Of a DNA stretch of 60,305 nt, positions 17,591 to 26,053 are shown in pieces. Where the stretch lies: contig JAKUTH010000011.1 of the NCBI GenBank assembly GCA_022448085.1, forward strand, positions 1-60,305, written 5' to 3'. The stretch's first letter is position 1; every line of letters begins with the position of its first letter. The stretch is from Pseudomonadales bacterium. GTDB taxonomy: Bacteria > Pseudomonadota > Gammaproteobacteria > Pseudomonadales > Azotimanducaceae. A model generated the notes under the pieces. The model worked only from the letters and a program-made list of their open reading frames with translations, did no database searches and was not told the origin of the DNA. The translations under genes and the position numbers were made by a program.

Positions 17591-18826
17591 CTAGCCGGCA
17601 TCGGACTTAGGCTGTTCAGTGGCTTTCAGATCGCCGTCCCCCATTTCTGTCCGATAGATCTTTCGCAGGATGCGCCGAAGTTCCTCGTATTGTTCGTCAA
17701 CGCTACCCTGGAGCGCGATCGTTTCGTTCTCCAACTCCATCGTATAAGGCATGAGTGTTGCCTCCACAGACGTTCCCAGTTCGCGCAATACTTCGGCGTG
17801 CAATTGGGCATCTGCACGTTTTGCGATTCCTGCTTTAATCAACGTCGCGCCGCCAATGATGCCCATGGTGCCGCTGTATTGGGTGACGGTATTGTCGCTC
17901 GTTTGTGCCGCTACGCCAGCCACTATGCCGACGGTCCCAGCGAGTAGTCTTGCGCGTGCTTTGTTGCGTTCTTCCCGATACGCGATGGCTTCGCTATAGG
18001 TGGCCCGACGCCAACTCTGGTAAGGGGTAAACATTTCATTGGCGAAGCTCGAAAAATACTCATCGAGAGTATCAATGAAAAGGTACTCGCGTTCCCGAAT
18101 CATGCGCACGCGCGACAACATCGGGTCGTCGGGGGCCGGTAAACGGCGTATTTGAAAGGCCCCCGGAGTCGTTTCGATCACGTAATCCTCGAAGGCGTCG
18201 GTCGCAAAGTCTCTTGCAAACAGCATTTCGGCCGTCGTCCGTATGGCCAGGATCTCATCGTCGGTCAAGGCCATCCTGAATCGAAGCAAGTCGTTTGCGA
18301 TTTTATTGTATGTTGCTTGGTACGGGTCGATGTCGCGGGGCATCGACGCGTCGTACGCATATTTGCTTGCTAAGGTCTCGTAGATGTTGTCGAACCAGAC
18401 CTGTCCACGTGCATCGGATGCGACCACGCGCAGGTTCAGGCGTTCACCATCGGAATGTAAAATGGTTGCAGACACGGTCACATCAACCGCATACGAAAGC
18501 CGCGGAACAACACGTACGGCGCCCCAGTTGCCGGTGGATTGAAGCAGGTTCTTCGCGACGTAGGCCATATAATTGGACTCGGCTCGACGAATTTCGGGCT
18601 GGATGTTGAGCTCGTTTTGTTCATCGAACGATTCGGGTACGTTCGGATCAAATACGCTGATGCCAACGTCAAGCAGTAACTCTTCCGAGGGTGGGACACG
18701 GAGTGTTTCCGGTGGTGCCATATCGACCGTTCTCACGGTTTGCGTGACGCAGCCGTACAACTGAAAGAGTCCGACGAGCAGTAGGATTCGCCATAGACGA
18801 TAGTCGAGGACGGTTTTCAAAAACAT
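17591..18826 (-). CDS. Putative lipoprotein with Gly-rich hydrophobic C-terminal region
   Basis: 411 residues with a signal peptide and lipobox LYGC (Cys26). The mature part begins with a beta-rich domain (about 50-165, including a segment about periplasmic quantities GISVFDPNVPESFDEQN), a helical middle, and a stretch of small and hydrophobic residues at 294-335 (RLLAGTVGIVAGVAAQ and TMGIIGGATLIKAGIA), which could enter a membrane or form a tight helical hairpin. A coiled-coil-like tail follows. No family recognised. Its ATG shares one base with the upstream stop (TGATG), so it is coupled to the Ser/Pro-rich lipoprotein gene. Confidence 0.75.
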   Translation of the reverse strand: MFLKTVLDYRLWRILLLVGLFQLYGCVTQTVRTVDMAPPETLRVPPSEELLLDVGISVFDPNVPESFDEQNELNIQPEIRRAESNYMAYVAKNLLQSTGNWGAVRVVPRLSYAVDVTVSATILHSDGERLNLRVVASDARGQVWFDNIYETLASKYAYDASMPRDIDPYQATYNKIANDLLRFRMALTDDEILAIRTTAEMLFARDFATDAFEDYVIETTPGAFQIRRLPAPDDPMLSRVRMIREREYLFIDTLDEYFSSFANEMFTPYQSWRRATYSEAIAYREERNKARARLLAGTVGIVAGVAAQTSDNTVTQYSGTMGIIGGATLIKAGIAKRADAQLHAEVLRELGTSVEATLMPYTMELENETIALQGSVDEQYEELRRILRKIYRTEMGDGDLKATEQPKSDAG

Positions 18827-19833
18827 CAGGAACCCGATTTATAACGCCTATAATCGTCCCAGAGCGCTTGCCGGAGATCGGGATCGATTTCGGCCATCGC
18901 CGCTTCACGTAGTTGTCGGGCGACCACATCGTCGTCCTTGGCGTCAGGTATGTCGGTCGGTACCACCACAGCGACGGGTCGAGGCATCGGTACGCCGCGT
19001 GTATCCGTTTGCCGGGGAGCAGTATCGGGCAGCGATCCTCCGCCCGAATTGGTACCGCCTCCTGGTGTCGTTGGTTCAATACCTGAGGCCATAACCCTCT
19101 GACTTTGTCCGGCACGGTCATTCGATCGCGCCAGAACGATCTTTCGACCTTCAAGTATCTCGCCATCGAAAACGTCCAAGGCGCGTTCGAGTTCGTCGTC
19201 GCCGGATCGACCGGGATCGACTCCCTCATCGTCTGAAGAAGGACCACCCGGTTGATCCTCGGTACCCGTAGTCTCGACCGATTGATCCCCTGCCGATCGG
19301 TCTCCATCGGGTTCTAGCATTCCCGATTCGTCGGATCCTTCCATGCCGGCATCGGTATCGACAATTTCTTCGCCAGGTAGCTCTGTCGCAGTTTCCCAGC
19401 CATCGTCACCGTCTCCGGACTGCGTTTCAGCGGGGTCTATCGATGGCGGCGTCGGCGTCCCGCCAGCGGTTGCGGGCTGATCGCCTTGATCGCTTGACGG
19501 GGTGCTTTCTTCGCCGGTGGTCGAATCCGGCATCGAGGCGGGTGAAGGAATCGATTGTTGAGACGTCGACGGTATCGACGGAGTCGATGGTAAAGATTGC
19601 CTTGATGGTGACGGTATCGATGGCGTTGAAGGCAGCGATCGCTGCGAAGGCGATGGCATCGACGGGCTCGATGACGACGGTGACTGGGTCGAAGGGCTTG
19701 GTGGACTACTCTGTGATGGTGACTGTGGGGTCGAAGGACGACTGGGTGTCGACTGTGACGTACAACCGAAACTTAGCGCAAGTGCCGCCAGAGCGATACT
19801 CAAGAAAAAACTTCGCATGCACCCATGGTCCAT
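18826..19833 (-). CDS. Ser/Pro-rich low-complexity lipoprotein
   Basis: 335 residues with a signal peptide and lipobox SFGC (Cys24). The next 90 residues consist almost only of Ser, Pro, Gln and Thr and contain repeats of 14 residues; then comes an acidic Gly/Asp/Glu stretch; the last 25 residues (QLREAAMAEIDPDLRQALW) form a conserved-looking helix. The long Pro-rich region suggests a stalk through peptidoglycan or between membranes, like TonB's. The frame opens at 19848, but AAGGAG covers that ATG and lies 6 bases before the ATG at 19833, so the latter is the start. Confidence 0.8.
   Translation of the reverse strand: MDHGCMRSFFLSIALAALALSFGCTSQSTPSRPSTPQSPSQSSPPSPSTQSPSSSSPSMPSPSQRSLPSTPSIPSPSRQSLPSTPSIPSTSQQSIPSPASMPDSTTGEESTPSSDQGDQPATAGGTPTPPSIDPAETQSGDGDDGWETATELPGEEIVDTDAGMEGSDESGMLEPDGDRSAGDQSVETTGTEDQPGGPSSDDEGVDPGRSGDDELERALDVFDGEILEGRKIVLARSNDRAGQSQRVMASGIEPTTPGGGTNSGGGSLPDTAPRQTDTRGVPMPRPVAVVVPTDIPDAKDDDVVARQLREAAMAEIDPDLRQALWDDYRRYKSGS
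19528..19653 (-). repeat. Three tandem 42-bp units coding 14-residue Ser/Pro repeats
   Basis: Three 14-codon units in a row inside the Ser/Pro-rich lipoprotein gene. The first two encode SPSQRSLPSTPSIP and SPSRQSLPSTPSIP; the third has drifted (STSQQSIPSPASMP). Codons differ between units, so the repeat is conserved mainly at the protein level and is not a recent duplication. Units are 19653-19612, 19611-19570 and 19569-19528. Confidence 0.8.
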
Positions 19834-19969
19834 GTGTTTCTCCTTCATTAGAGAACTATAACGTCATCGAAGTGAATCCTGGGTGAACGTACTCCCATCA
19901 GGGCCGCTTGGGTAGGTATGTCGTCACAATGTATACGACGTTCATCCATTCTTCCGTCGTTCTGGAGGC

Positions 19970-21367
19970 CTATCGATCGGGTTCGCTGCTGGCTCCACGA
20001 GACCTCGGTCTCGGGTAGTAGGTGAAGGTGTGTGAGAGTCGGACATCGGGCGTGGTAATGGGTTTTCCGTCGACGAAAGCGGGTCGATAACGCGCTTTAC
20101 GGGCTTGTTTACGAACCAGAAAATCGCTTCCTGAAGGTTCCGCACGTTCGGTGACCAAATCGAGGACGGAGCCGCGTTCGTTGACCGTGAAAGACAGCTC
20201 AACAACCCCCTTGGTTGCCCGAACGTGCGTTGCATTCGACGAAGTTTTCGGATCTTGTGGAAGTGATAAATAAATGGGTTTTGGGTATTGCAGTTCCCGA
20301 GCGATAAAGTCAGTCGAGGAACCGCCGTCAAACGACAGCCACACGTCTTCGTAGAGGATTTGCGCACGCTTATTTTGTTGGAAGAGGAGATACCAGTCGG
20401 CGAGGTCGAGCTTTGCCAGTGCAACCTCTTCAATATTTGCGTCGCCTTGTGCCAGTAACATTTTTACGATTTCGATTAAGGCGGTTTCGCCTTCGCGAAA
20501 GTTATTTATACGTGTGGGCGGTAGTCGACTGAGATTGGTCGATGAGCCTCTGCGCCTGCTCGCAACAAGGTCTTCAATGTTGGGAATCTCTGCGGGCGTG
20601 AATTTTTCCAACCTATATGTATTCGCAACGCCTCGTAAGGCTTGGATAAGGAGGGGGTGCCCCACGCCGTAATGGGCCTTGGCAAGAACACGAGCCCTCT
20701 CGTAGAACGTCCTTGCCATAAAGATGTTGTAGGTTTTTACATACCAATCGGCGAGAACGAAAGTACCTGGGATAAGCGCGATTTCATCTGCTTGCTGATC
20801 AAAATTTCGTTCGAGTATATGGTAGGCGTATTCGTGCCGATCATTTGCGGTCGCAATATCGCCTTTGGCGTAATGTGTGTTTGCTTCTCGATAGACCACG
20901 GCCACTTGTTTGGGATCGTGAAGTCCGGCATTAACGCGGGTTACGTGGAGGGCTCGATCATAGGCGTTGAGCGCGTTGTCGTAATCACCGTACCCGGCCA
21001 GTCCGTCACCGAGGACTACTAGCGGTTCGACCAATGCAATGTCGTATCGTCCGAGAATGGTCTCGATTCGGCCGATCTCTCTTTCGGCCACGCGGATCGC
21101 CGCTTCGTATTCACCTGTCTCGATTTGGTCTTTCGCTATCTCCAGCGTCTCGTTGGTTTTATTTGCGTTGTGTGTCGACGACGAATCAACCGTCTGCATC
21201 GCGGATTCCGAGACAACGGAGTCGCTAGCGATTGCGCCGATCGAATGCATCAGGAAGGAGGAAAAGATCCATAACAACCAGAATTTATTTTGTAGCAGGA
21301 CGTTCTGTGGCCATTGAAAAACAGCGAGCTTCGTTACGCTTGTGATCAATGGCGAACTGCTATTCAT
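19970..21367 (-). CDS. TPR protein with TonB-like C-terminal domain
   Basis: 465 residues. A hydrophobic segment at about 28-48 (KFWLLWIFSSFLMHSIGAIA) is a signal peptide or anchor. Residues 70-330 are TPR-like helices (YGDYDNALNAYDRALHV; FMARTFYERARVLAKAHY). Residues 384-453 look like a TonB C-terminal domain: GVVELSFTVNERGSVLDL, then FLVRKQARKARYRPAFVDGK. TonB domains link an inner-membrane motor to outer-membrane partners, which fits the TolQ-like channel in the same cluster. This is the first gene of the run; a 121-136-base gap follows before the Ser/Pro lipoprotein gene. Start ATG at 21367 has a GAG 8 bases ahead. Confidence 0.75.
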   Translation of the reverse strand: MNSSSPLITSVTKLAVFQWPQNVLLQNKFWLLWIFSSFLMHSIGAIASDSVVSESAMQTVDSSSTHNANKTNETLEIAKDQIETGEYEAAIRVAEREIGRIETILGRYDIALVEPLVVLGDGLAGYGDYDNALNAYDRALHVTRVNAGLHDPKQVAVVYREANTHYAKGDIATANDRHEYAYHILERNFDQQADEIALIPGTFVLADWYVKTYNIFMARTFYERARVLAKAHYGVGHPLLIQALRGVANTYRLEKFTPAEIPNIEDLVASRRRGSSTNLSRLPPTRINNFREGETALIEIVKMLLAQGDANIEEVALAKLDLADWYLLFQQNKRAQILYEDVWLSFDGGSSTDFIARELQYPKPIYLSLPQDPKTSSNATHVRATKGVVELSFTVNERGSVLDLVTERAEPSGSDFLVRKQARKARYRPAFVDGKPITTPDVRLSHTFTYYPRPRSRGASSEPDR

Positions 21368-21470
21368 TGATATCTCACACCCGATTCCCCGTTCTCCGTT
21401 GTGTGCCTGGTCTTTGTGTACAGATTCTATGGTGTGTCCGATATGGAGGATTCAGCTAAGATCGTCCATC

Positions 21471-21701
21471 GTGACGGATATTGATTACGAAATCGACACG
21501 CGCGGGTTGTTGTGTCCCGAGCCATTGATGTTGGTGAGGAATAGAATTCGCGAAATGGCCTCGGGCGAAACCATACTCATCGAGGCCACGGACCCCTCGA
21601 CAAAACGGGACTTCACGAATTTTTGCCGTTTTATGGGTCATCAGTTAGTCAAGTGTTCGGAAAATGGGGATATTTTCGAGTACGTCATTGAGAAAGGGTG
21701 A
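21471..21701 (+). CDS. tusA: TusA-family sulfur carrier
   Basis: Small sulfur-relay protein; TusA accepts persulfide sulfur from a cysteine desulfurase and passes it on, for instance for tRNA thiolation. RGLLCPEPLMLVR carries the CPxP cysteine, and DPSTKRDFTNFCRFMGHQLV is the usual second half. The frame opens at 21342, but that would run over the start of the divergent gene and add 43 untypical residues. The GTG at 21471 gives a 76-residue protein VTDIDYEIDTRG, which is the normal family length. The ribosome site is weak, so an in-frame ATG at 21429 remains possible. Confidence 0.88.
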   Translation: MTDIDYEIDTRGLLCPEPLMLVRNRIREMASGETILIEATDPSTKRDFTNFCRFMGHQLVKCSENGDIFEYVIEKG

Positions 21702-21713
21702 CGACTCAACAAA

Positions 21714-22169
21714 ATGACCCCATCACACTACTTTGCTTACGGTAGCAATATGGATCCTGCTCGGGTCGTCGACCGGAGGATTCGTTTTACTCAGATATCG
21801 TCTGCGGTTCTTGCTGATTATGTCTTGCGTTTCAACAAACGTTCACGTGACCAAAAGGGTGCGGGACACGCAAATATTGTTGTAGAACTTGGTGGTTGCG
21901 TCGAGGGTGTCCTCTATGAACTTGAAAGCCCAAATGAAATCGAGAAAATGGACGTGTTTGAACACGTACCTACGAATTACACCAGGGAAGTCGTGAGCGT
22001 CGAAACCCAGACCGATAAGCTCCTTGCCTGGACTTACTTTGCGAATCCGGAGGTCGTATTGTCAGGATTAAAACCTCCGCGTTGGTACCTTGCACATCTT
22101 CTGAGTGGACGCGCTTATTTGAGCGATAGTTATGTTGAGATGTTGGAGTCCGTCAAATGCGTGCCCTGA
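21714..22169 (+). CDS. Gamma-glutamylcyclotransferase-like (AIG2/GGCT) protein
   Basis: 151-residue soluble protein with the family signature FAYGSNMDPARV at its N-terminus (the YGSNM loop binds the gamma-glutamyl group) and GCVEGVLYELES, which corresponds to the G.V.Y.L region holding the conserved fold; the catalytic Glu is likely in the IEKMDVFEHVPTNY region. Members release 5-oxoproline from gamma-glutamyl peptides. Its substrate here is not certain. It begins 12 bases after tusA and overlaps epmC by 13 bases. Confidence 0.8.
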   Translation: MTPSHYFAYGSNMDPARVVDRRIRFTQISSAVLADYVLRFNKRSRDQKGAGHANIVVELGGCVEGVLYELESPNEIEKMDVFEHVPTNYTREVVSVETQTDKLLAWTYFANPEVVLSGLKPPRWYLAHLLSGRAYLSDSYVEMLESVKCVP

Positions 22170-22666
22170 GTCATTCTGAAGTTGCTGCGGTGTTTAATTG
22201 CACGTTTTCGGATCACAGTGTCGTGATGCACGGTGGATATCGCGAACCGATGTACATCCCCGGTATGGACGTAGCAGAAATACGTTATACGCTCGACCAC
22301 ACGGCGAGTGCCTTGCACGAAGCTGCTCATTGGTGCATCGCTGGCCGACGTCGCCGGCGAAATACAGATTACGGGTATTTCTATGAGCCACCTCCGCGTT
22401 CGGGGATGCATCGAGTGCGATTCGAAGATGTCGAAATTGAGGCGCAGTCGGTGGAAGTCCTGCTCGCCGAGGCAGCCGGCAGTCAATTTCAACCGAGCTC
22501 TGACGACGTCGATGTTCCGTTGTTCTTATTGGAAGCATTTAGCAGTCGGATTCTCGAACGTGCTCGCGAACGACGTCAGGTAGGCCTGCCCAAGCGAGCT
22601 GATAAATTCCGAGTAGCTCTTTGGTTAGAACGGAACCGAACCCGGATGTTAATGTCGGGTGGCTGA
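22157..22666 (+). CDS. epmC: Elongation factor P hydroxylase (EpmC)
   Basis: EpmC hydroxylates the modified lysine of elongation factor P, a step after EpmA/EpmB beta-lysylation. The 169-residue protein aligns with the E. coli enzyme: EPMYIPG near residue 32, the metal-binding block SALHEAAHWCIAG, DYGYFYEP, and FEDVEIEAQSVEVLLAEAAG. The His-Glu-His pattern supplies the iron ligands. It overlaps the previous gene by 13 bases and the next by 8. Its presence predicts that epmA and epmB exist elsewhere in this genome. Confidence 0.9.
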   Translation: MRALSHSEVAAVFNCTFSDHSVVMHGGYREPMYIPGMDVAEIRYTLDHTASALHEAAHWCIAGRRRRRNTDYGYFYEPPPRSGMHRVRFEDVEIEAQSVEVLLAEAAGSQFQPSSDDVDVPLFLLEAFSSRILERARERRQVGLPKRADKFRVALWLERNRTRMLMSGG

Positions 22667-23735
22667 GACCTGCGACTGCATTGTCATTGGCGCGGGCGCT
22701 GTCGGTCTTGCTGTTGCTAGAGCGCTGGCGCGTGCCGGGCGAGAGGTGCTGGTACTGGAACGCCACGACGCGTTTGGCACCGAAATATCGAGCCGAAACT
22801 CCGAAGTAATTCATGCCGGAATTTACTACCCCACCGGATCGCTGAAAGCTCAAATGTGCGTTCGTGGGAAAGAACTCCTATACAAATACTGTGAGAACTA
22901 CCGGGTTGCTCATGAACGAATCGGCAAGATAATCGTTGCGACGTCGACTCGGCAATTCGACACATTACGCGACTATCAGCGACAGGCGAAGGAGAACGGT
23001 GTCGGCGAGCTCCCGTGGCTGTCGCAACGCGACGTGGAAAAGTTGGAGCCCTCGGTTGCATGTCGAGCTGCAGTTCTTTCGCCTAGTACTGGCATCATCG
23101 ACAGCCATTCATTCATGTTAAGTTTGCTCGGCGATCTGGAAGCACATGACGGCGTCGTTTCCTACCTCACGGAAGTTTCAGCAATAACCACGAACCCAGA
23201 CGTGCGGGTTGCGTGCAATGGATTTGAATTAGCCCCACGGGTGTTGGTCAATTCAACCGGACTCGATGCGCCGGCACTTTCACCCTTCACGGGGCCAACG
23301 GATCGCGGTTATTTTGCGAAGGGCCACTATTATGTGCTTTCGGGGATGTCGCCTTTTAATCGACTGGTATACCCGGTAGCAGACGCTGGCGGTTTAGGTG
23401 TGCATGTGACACTTGATCTTGCACATCAGACCCGGTTTGGCCCCGATGTGGTGTGGACGGATGGTCCGGATTATACCTTTGAAACGTCAAATCTAGAGCG
23501 CTTTATCGATGCGATCCGCCGTTACTATCCGGATCTTGATGCGAGTAGATTGCATCCGGGGTATACGGGCATCCGACCGAAACTAGGCCCAGCAGATGCT
23601 CCTGCATCCGATTTCGTAATCAACGGTCCCGAGCGAACGGGCGTTTCCGGATACGTCGATTTACTCGGAATCGAGTCACCCGGATTGACCGCTTCTCTCG
23701 CCATTGCGGAACGGGTGGTTGAGCTCGTTACTTAA
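22659..23735 (+). CDS. FAD-dependent oxidoreductase, L-2-hydroxyglutarate oxidase (LhgO)-like
   Basis: 358 residues. The N-terminal dinucleotide fold CIVIGAGAVGLAVARALA binds FAD; SSRNSEVIHAGIYYPTGSLKA is the substrate and flavin region characteristic of the L-2-hydroxyglutarate oxidase/dehydrogenase group of the DAO family, and GYTGIRPKLG and DLLGIESPGLTASLAIAE close the FAD site. Members oxidise L-2-hydroxyglutarate to 2-oxoglutarate. The start is a GTG at 22659, overlapping the epmC stop by 8 bases. Other 2-hydroxyacids or amine substrates cannot be excluded. Confidence 0.85.
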   Translation: MAETCDCIVIGAGAVGLAVARALARAGREVLVLERHDAFGTEISSRNSEVIHAGIYYPTGSLKAQMCVRGKELLYKYCENYRVAHERIGKIIVATSTRQFDTLRDYQRQAKENGVGELPWLSQRDVEKLEPSVACRAAVLSPSTGIIDSHSFMLSLLGDLEAHDGVVSYLTEVSAITTNPDVRVACNGFELAPRVLVNSTGLDAPALSPFTGPTDRGYFAKGHYYVLSGMSPFNRLVYPVADAGGLGVHVTLDLAHQTRFGPDVVWTDGPDYTFETSNLERFIDAIRRYYPDLDASRLHPGYTGIRPKLGPADAPASDFVINGPERTGVSGYVDLLGIESPGLTASLAIAERVVELVT

Positions 23736-23765
23736 TAACGGAAATACGGTGATACGGCTCAACGA

Positions 23766-24677
23766 ATGACAGCTACAACGGAAGCGACGCAAGTTTGTCT
23801 GGCGAGGCTCGAAATTGCGGAGGGCCCCAGGCGCCTCCTACACGGTCGGGGCGGCAGTTATGAGGGGCATCACCATGTCGTAGTTGATTGGTATCCCCCA
23901 TATGTTTTGATCGGGTCATTCGACGGAGGTGAATATTCTGATCTCGTAGGGGCACTCTCAGCGCGATCGGAAGTCGAAGGCGTACTTCTCCAAATACGTC
24001 GTGGTCGAGAAACGTCAGCGAAGAGCGTGATGGGTCACGTCCCAGAAGAGTTTCTGGTCGAGGAACGGAGTTTAGCTTTTCGGATACGTCCCTACCGTTC
24101 GCAGAATGTAGGCCTGTTTTTAGACATGGCACCCATACGCGATTGGGTTCGCGAACGCGCGCTTAATAAAAAAATCTTAAATCTTTTCGCATATACCTGC
24201 GCGTTTTCGGTGTACGCCATAGCGGGTGGTGCCGAAGTCGTATTTAACAACGACATGAGTCGGCCGGCGCTTGATTGGGGTCGGGACAATCATCGGATTA
24301 ATCGACACGACTTGGGCCGAGTCAAAATGCTTCCGCACAACGTTTTTCGTTCTTGGCGCAAACTTAGCAAGCTCGGTCCTTACGATATGGTGATTTGCGA
24401 TCCGCCGACTTTACAGCGAGGCAGCTTCGTTGCCGAAACAGACTACGGGCGGGTAATTAAACGTCTAACGAGTCTAGTTAAACCTGGGGGCGACGTGCTG
24501 GTCTGTCTTAATTCCCCCTTCCTCGGCCGACAATTTATCGAGGACCACATGACTCGGTGGGGCGACAGACTCACGCTGCAAGGTTGGTTGCGGACGTCAA
24601 CGGATTTCAACGAAGCAAATACCGAGGCCGGGCTAAAAGTAGGACACTATCGGAACGGGTTCACCGATATAACGTAA
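23766..24677 (+). CDS. RlmI/RlmK-like class I methyltransferase
   Basis: 303-residue protein matching the C-terminal catalytic part of the 23S rRNA methyltransferases RlmI and RlmK. Motif I is ILNLFAYTCAFSVYAIAGGA, motif II has NNDMSRPALDWGRDNHRIN, and motif IV is MVICDPPTLQRGSF (DPPT). MTATTEATQVCLARLEIAEGPRRLLHGRGGSYEG replaces the PUA domain seen in RlmI. A similar arrangement is known in stand-alone SAM_methyltransf family proteins. rRNA cytosine or guanine methylation is inferred; the position is unknown. Confidence 0.75.
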   Translation: MTATTEATQVCLARLEIAEGPRRLLHGRGGSYEGHHHVVVDWYPPYVLIGSFDGGEYSDLVGALSARSEVEGVLLQIRRGRETSAKSVMGHVPEEFLVEERSLAFRIRPYRSQNVGLFLDMAPIRDWVRERALNKKILNLFAYTCAFSVYAIAGGAEVVFNNDMSRPALDWGRDNHRINRHDLGRVKMLPHNVFRSWRKLSKLGPYDMVICDPPTLQRGSFVAETDYGRVIKRLTSLVKPGGDVLVCLNSPFLGRQFIEDHMTRWGDRLTLQGWLRTSTDFNEANTEAGLKVGHYRNGFTDIT

Positions 24678-24717
24678 AGGCATGAAATTGCCACGGGGCT
24701 AAGGCTGACGGGTGCGT

Positions 24718-25989
24718 CTACGTTTGCTGGTAACGGTGGAGAAAATGCCCGATACGATCGATCGCACTGGCGAGCTCGTCAGTGCGTGGCAGAAAAACGA
24801 TTCGGAAGTGATCGGGGTCTGGATAATTAAAACCGCTGCCTTGCACCACGAGAATTTTTTCTTGCCGCAGTAAGTCGAGTACGAATTTTTCGTCATCGGA
24901 GATATTGAAGCGTTTCGTATCTATGCGAGGAAATAGATAGAAGGCGCCTTTGGGTTTGCTGCATTCGAGCCCTTCGATCGCATTTATACGCTCGTAAGCC
25001 ACATTCCGCTGTTCGAAGAGAGCACCACCAGGCCGGAGGTAATCGTCAATACTTTGGTAACCCCCGAGGGCGGTTTGAATGGCATGTTGCGCCGGTACGT
25101 TCGCACATAGTCTCATCGAAGCGAGAATATTCAAGCCCTCCAGGTAGTCTTGAGCTCGATGTTTGGGACCGCTAATGACCATCCATCCCATCCGAAAGCC
25201 AGCGACGCGATAAGCTTTCGATAGCCCGTTGAACGTTAACGTAAGCACGTCTTGAGAAAGTGATCCGAGGGGTATGTGCTCAGCATCGTCGTACACGATC
25301 TTTGAATAGATCTCGTCTGAAAATAACACGAGGTCTTTCTGTCTCGCCCAACCCAGAACGTCGGTTAGTGCCTGGCGCTCGTACACGGCACCGGTGGGGT
25401 TGTTTGGATTAATAATTACGATTCCACGGGTCCTACGACTCGTTTTCTTGCGGATGTCATTGATGTCGGGGTGCCAATCCGAGCCTTCGTCGCATCGATA
25501 ATGGACTGGAGTGCCGCCGCTTAGACGAACGGCGGCGGACCACAGCGGATAATCTGGTGAGGGAATGAGAATTTCGTCGCCGTCGTCTAACAGGCCCTGC
25601 ATGGCCATGACGATGAGTTCGCTGACCCCATTACCGAGAAAAATGTCATCGACGTCTACGTCCGCGACTCCCAACTTTTGACATTCCTGCATTACGGCTT
25701 TACGTGCGGAGTAGAGACCTCGTGAGTTCTCGTATCCCTGGGAGTTGGGGAGATTGTGGATAACGTCGCGCAATATTTCTTCGGGTGCATGGAACCCGAA
25801 GGGTGCGGGATTGCCAATATTCAATTTGAGAATCCGATGACCCTCCTCCTCGAGCCGCTCGGCTTCGCGCATCACGGGTCCCCGAATCTCGTAACAAACG
25901 TCATTGAGTTTCGAGGATTTAACGATTGGTTTTTGTCCAGTCGGGGTCAGTTCGACCATTTTGCTAGGTTGGTGTTCGCTGCTTTGCAT
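24718..25989 (-). CDS. alaA: AlaA-like glutamate-pyruvate aminotransferase
   Basis: PLP aminotransferase of fold type I, close to E. coli AlaA: SSKLNDVCYEIRGPV at the N-terminus, ILKLNIGNPAPFGFHAPEEI, IIINPNNPTGAVYE in the middle, FNGLSKAYRVAGFRMGW with the PLP lysine, and a C-terminal FRIVFLP. AlaA makes alanine from pyruvate with glutamate as donor. The frame opens at 26034, but the ATG at 25989 has an AGG close by and the first 15 residues look untypical, so I take 423 residues; the ATG at 25959 is also possible. It diverges from msrB. Confidence 0.88.
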   Translation of the reverse strand: MQSSEHQPSKMVELTPTGQKPIVKSSKLNDVCYEIRGPVMREAERLEEEGHRILKLNIGNPAPFGFHAPEEILRDVIHNLPNSQGYENSRGLYSARKAVMQECQKLGVADVDVDDIFLGNGVSELIVMAMQGLLDDGDEILIPSPDYPLWSAAVRLSGGTPVHYRCDEGSDWHPDINDIRKKTSRRTRGIVIINPNNPTGAVYERQALTDVLGWARQKDLVLFSDEIYSKIVYDDAEHIPLGSLSQDVLTLTFNGLSKAYRVAGFRMGWMVISGPKHRAQDYLEGLNILASMRLCANVPAQHAIQTALGGYQSIDDYLRPGGALFEQRNVAYERINAIEGLECSKPKGAFYLFPRIDTKRFNISDDEKFVLDLLRQEKILVVQGSGFNYPDPDHFRIVFLPRTDELASAIDRIGHFLHRYQQT

Positions 25990-26053
25990 ACGACCTATGA
26001 GCCCGTAAAATCTAAAGATAGAAAGACCGGGCATGTTAGCAGGAGGCCTTAAT

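Noticed and set aside
18669..19307. 212-codon minus-strand ORF overlapping two lipoprotein genes
   Set aside because: Out of frame with both; those have clear signal peptides and coupled starts.
19443..19886. 147-codon plus-strand ORF
   Set aside because: Antisense to the Ser/Pro-rich lipoprotein; the translation mirrors its low-complexity repeat and lacks a ribosome site.
8244..21367. Zorya-type phage defence system (MotA-like ZorA, MotB-like ZorB)
   Set aside because: There is a MotA/TolQ-like protein, but no peptidoglycan-binding OmpA-type partner and no helicase, nuclease or ZorC/ZorE-like gene; the rest of the cluster is periplasmic and lipoprotein.
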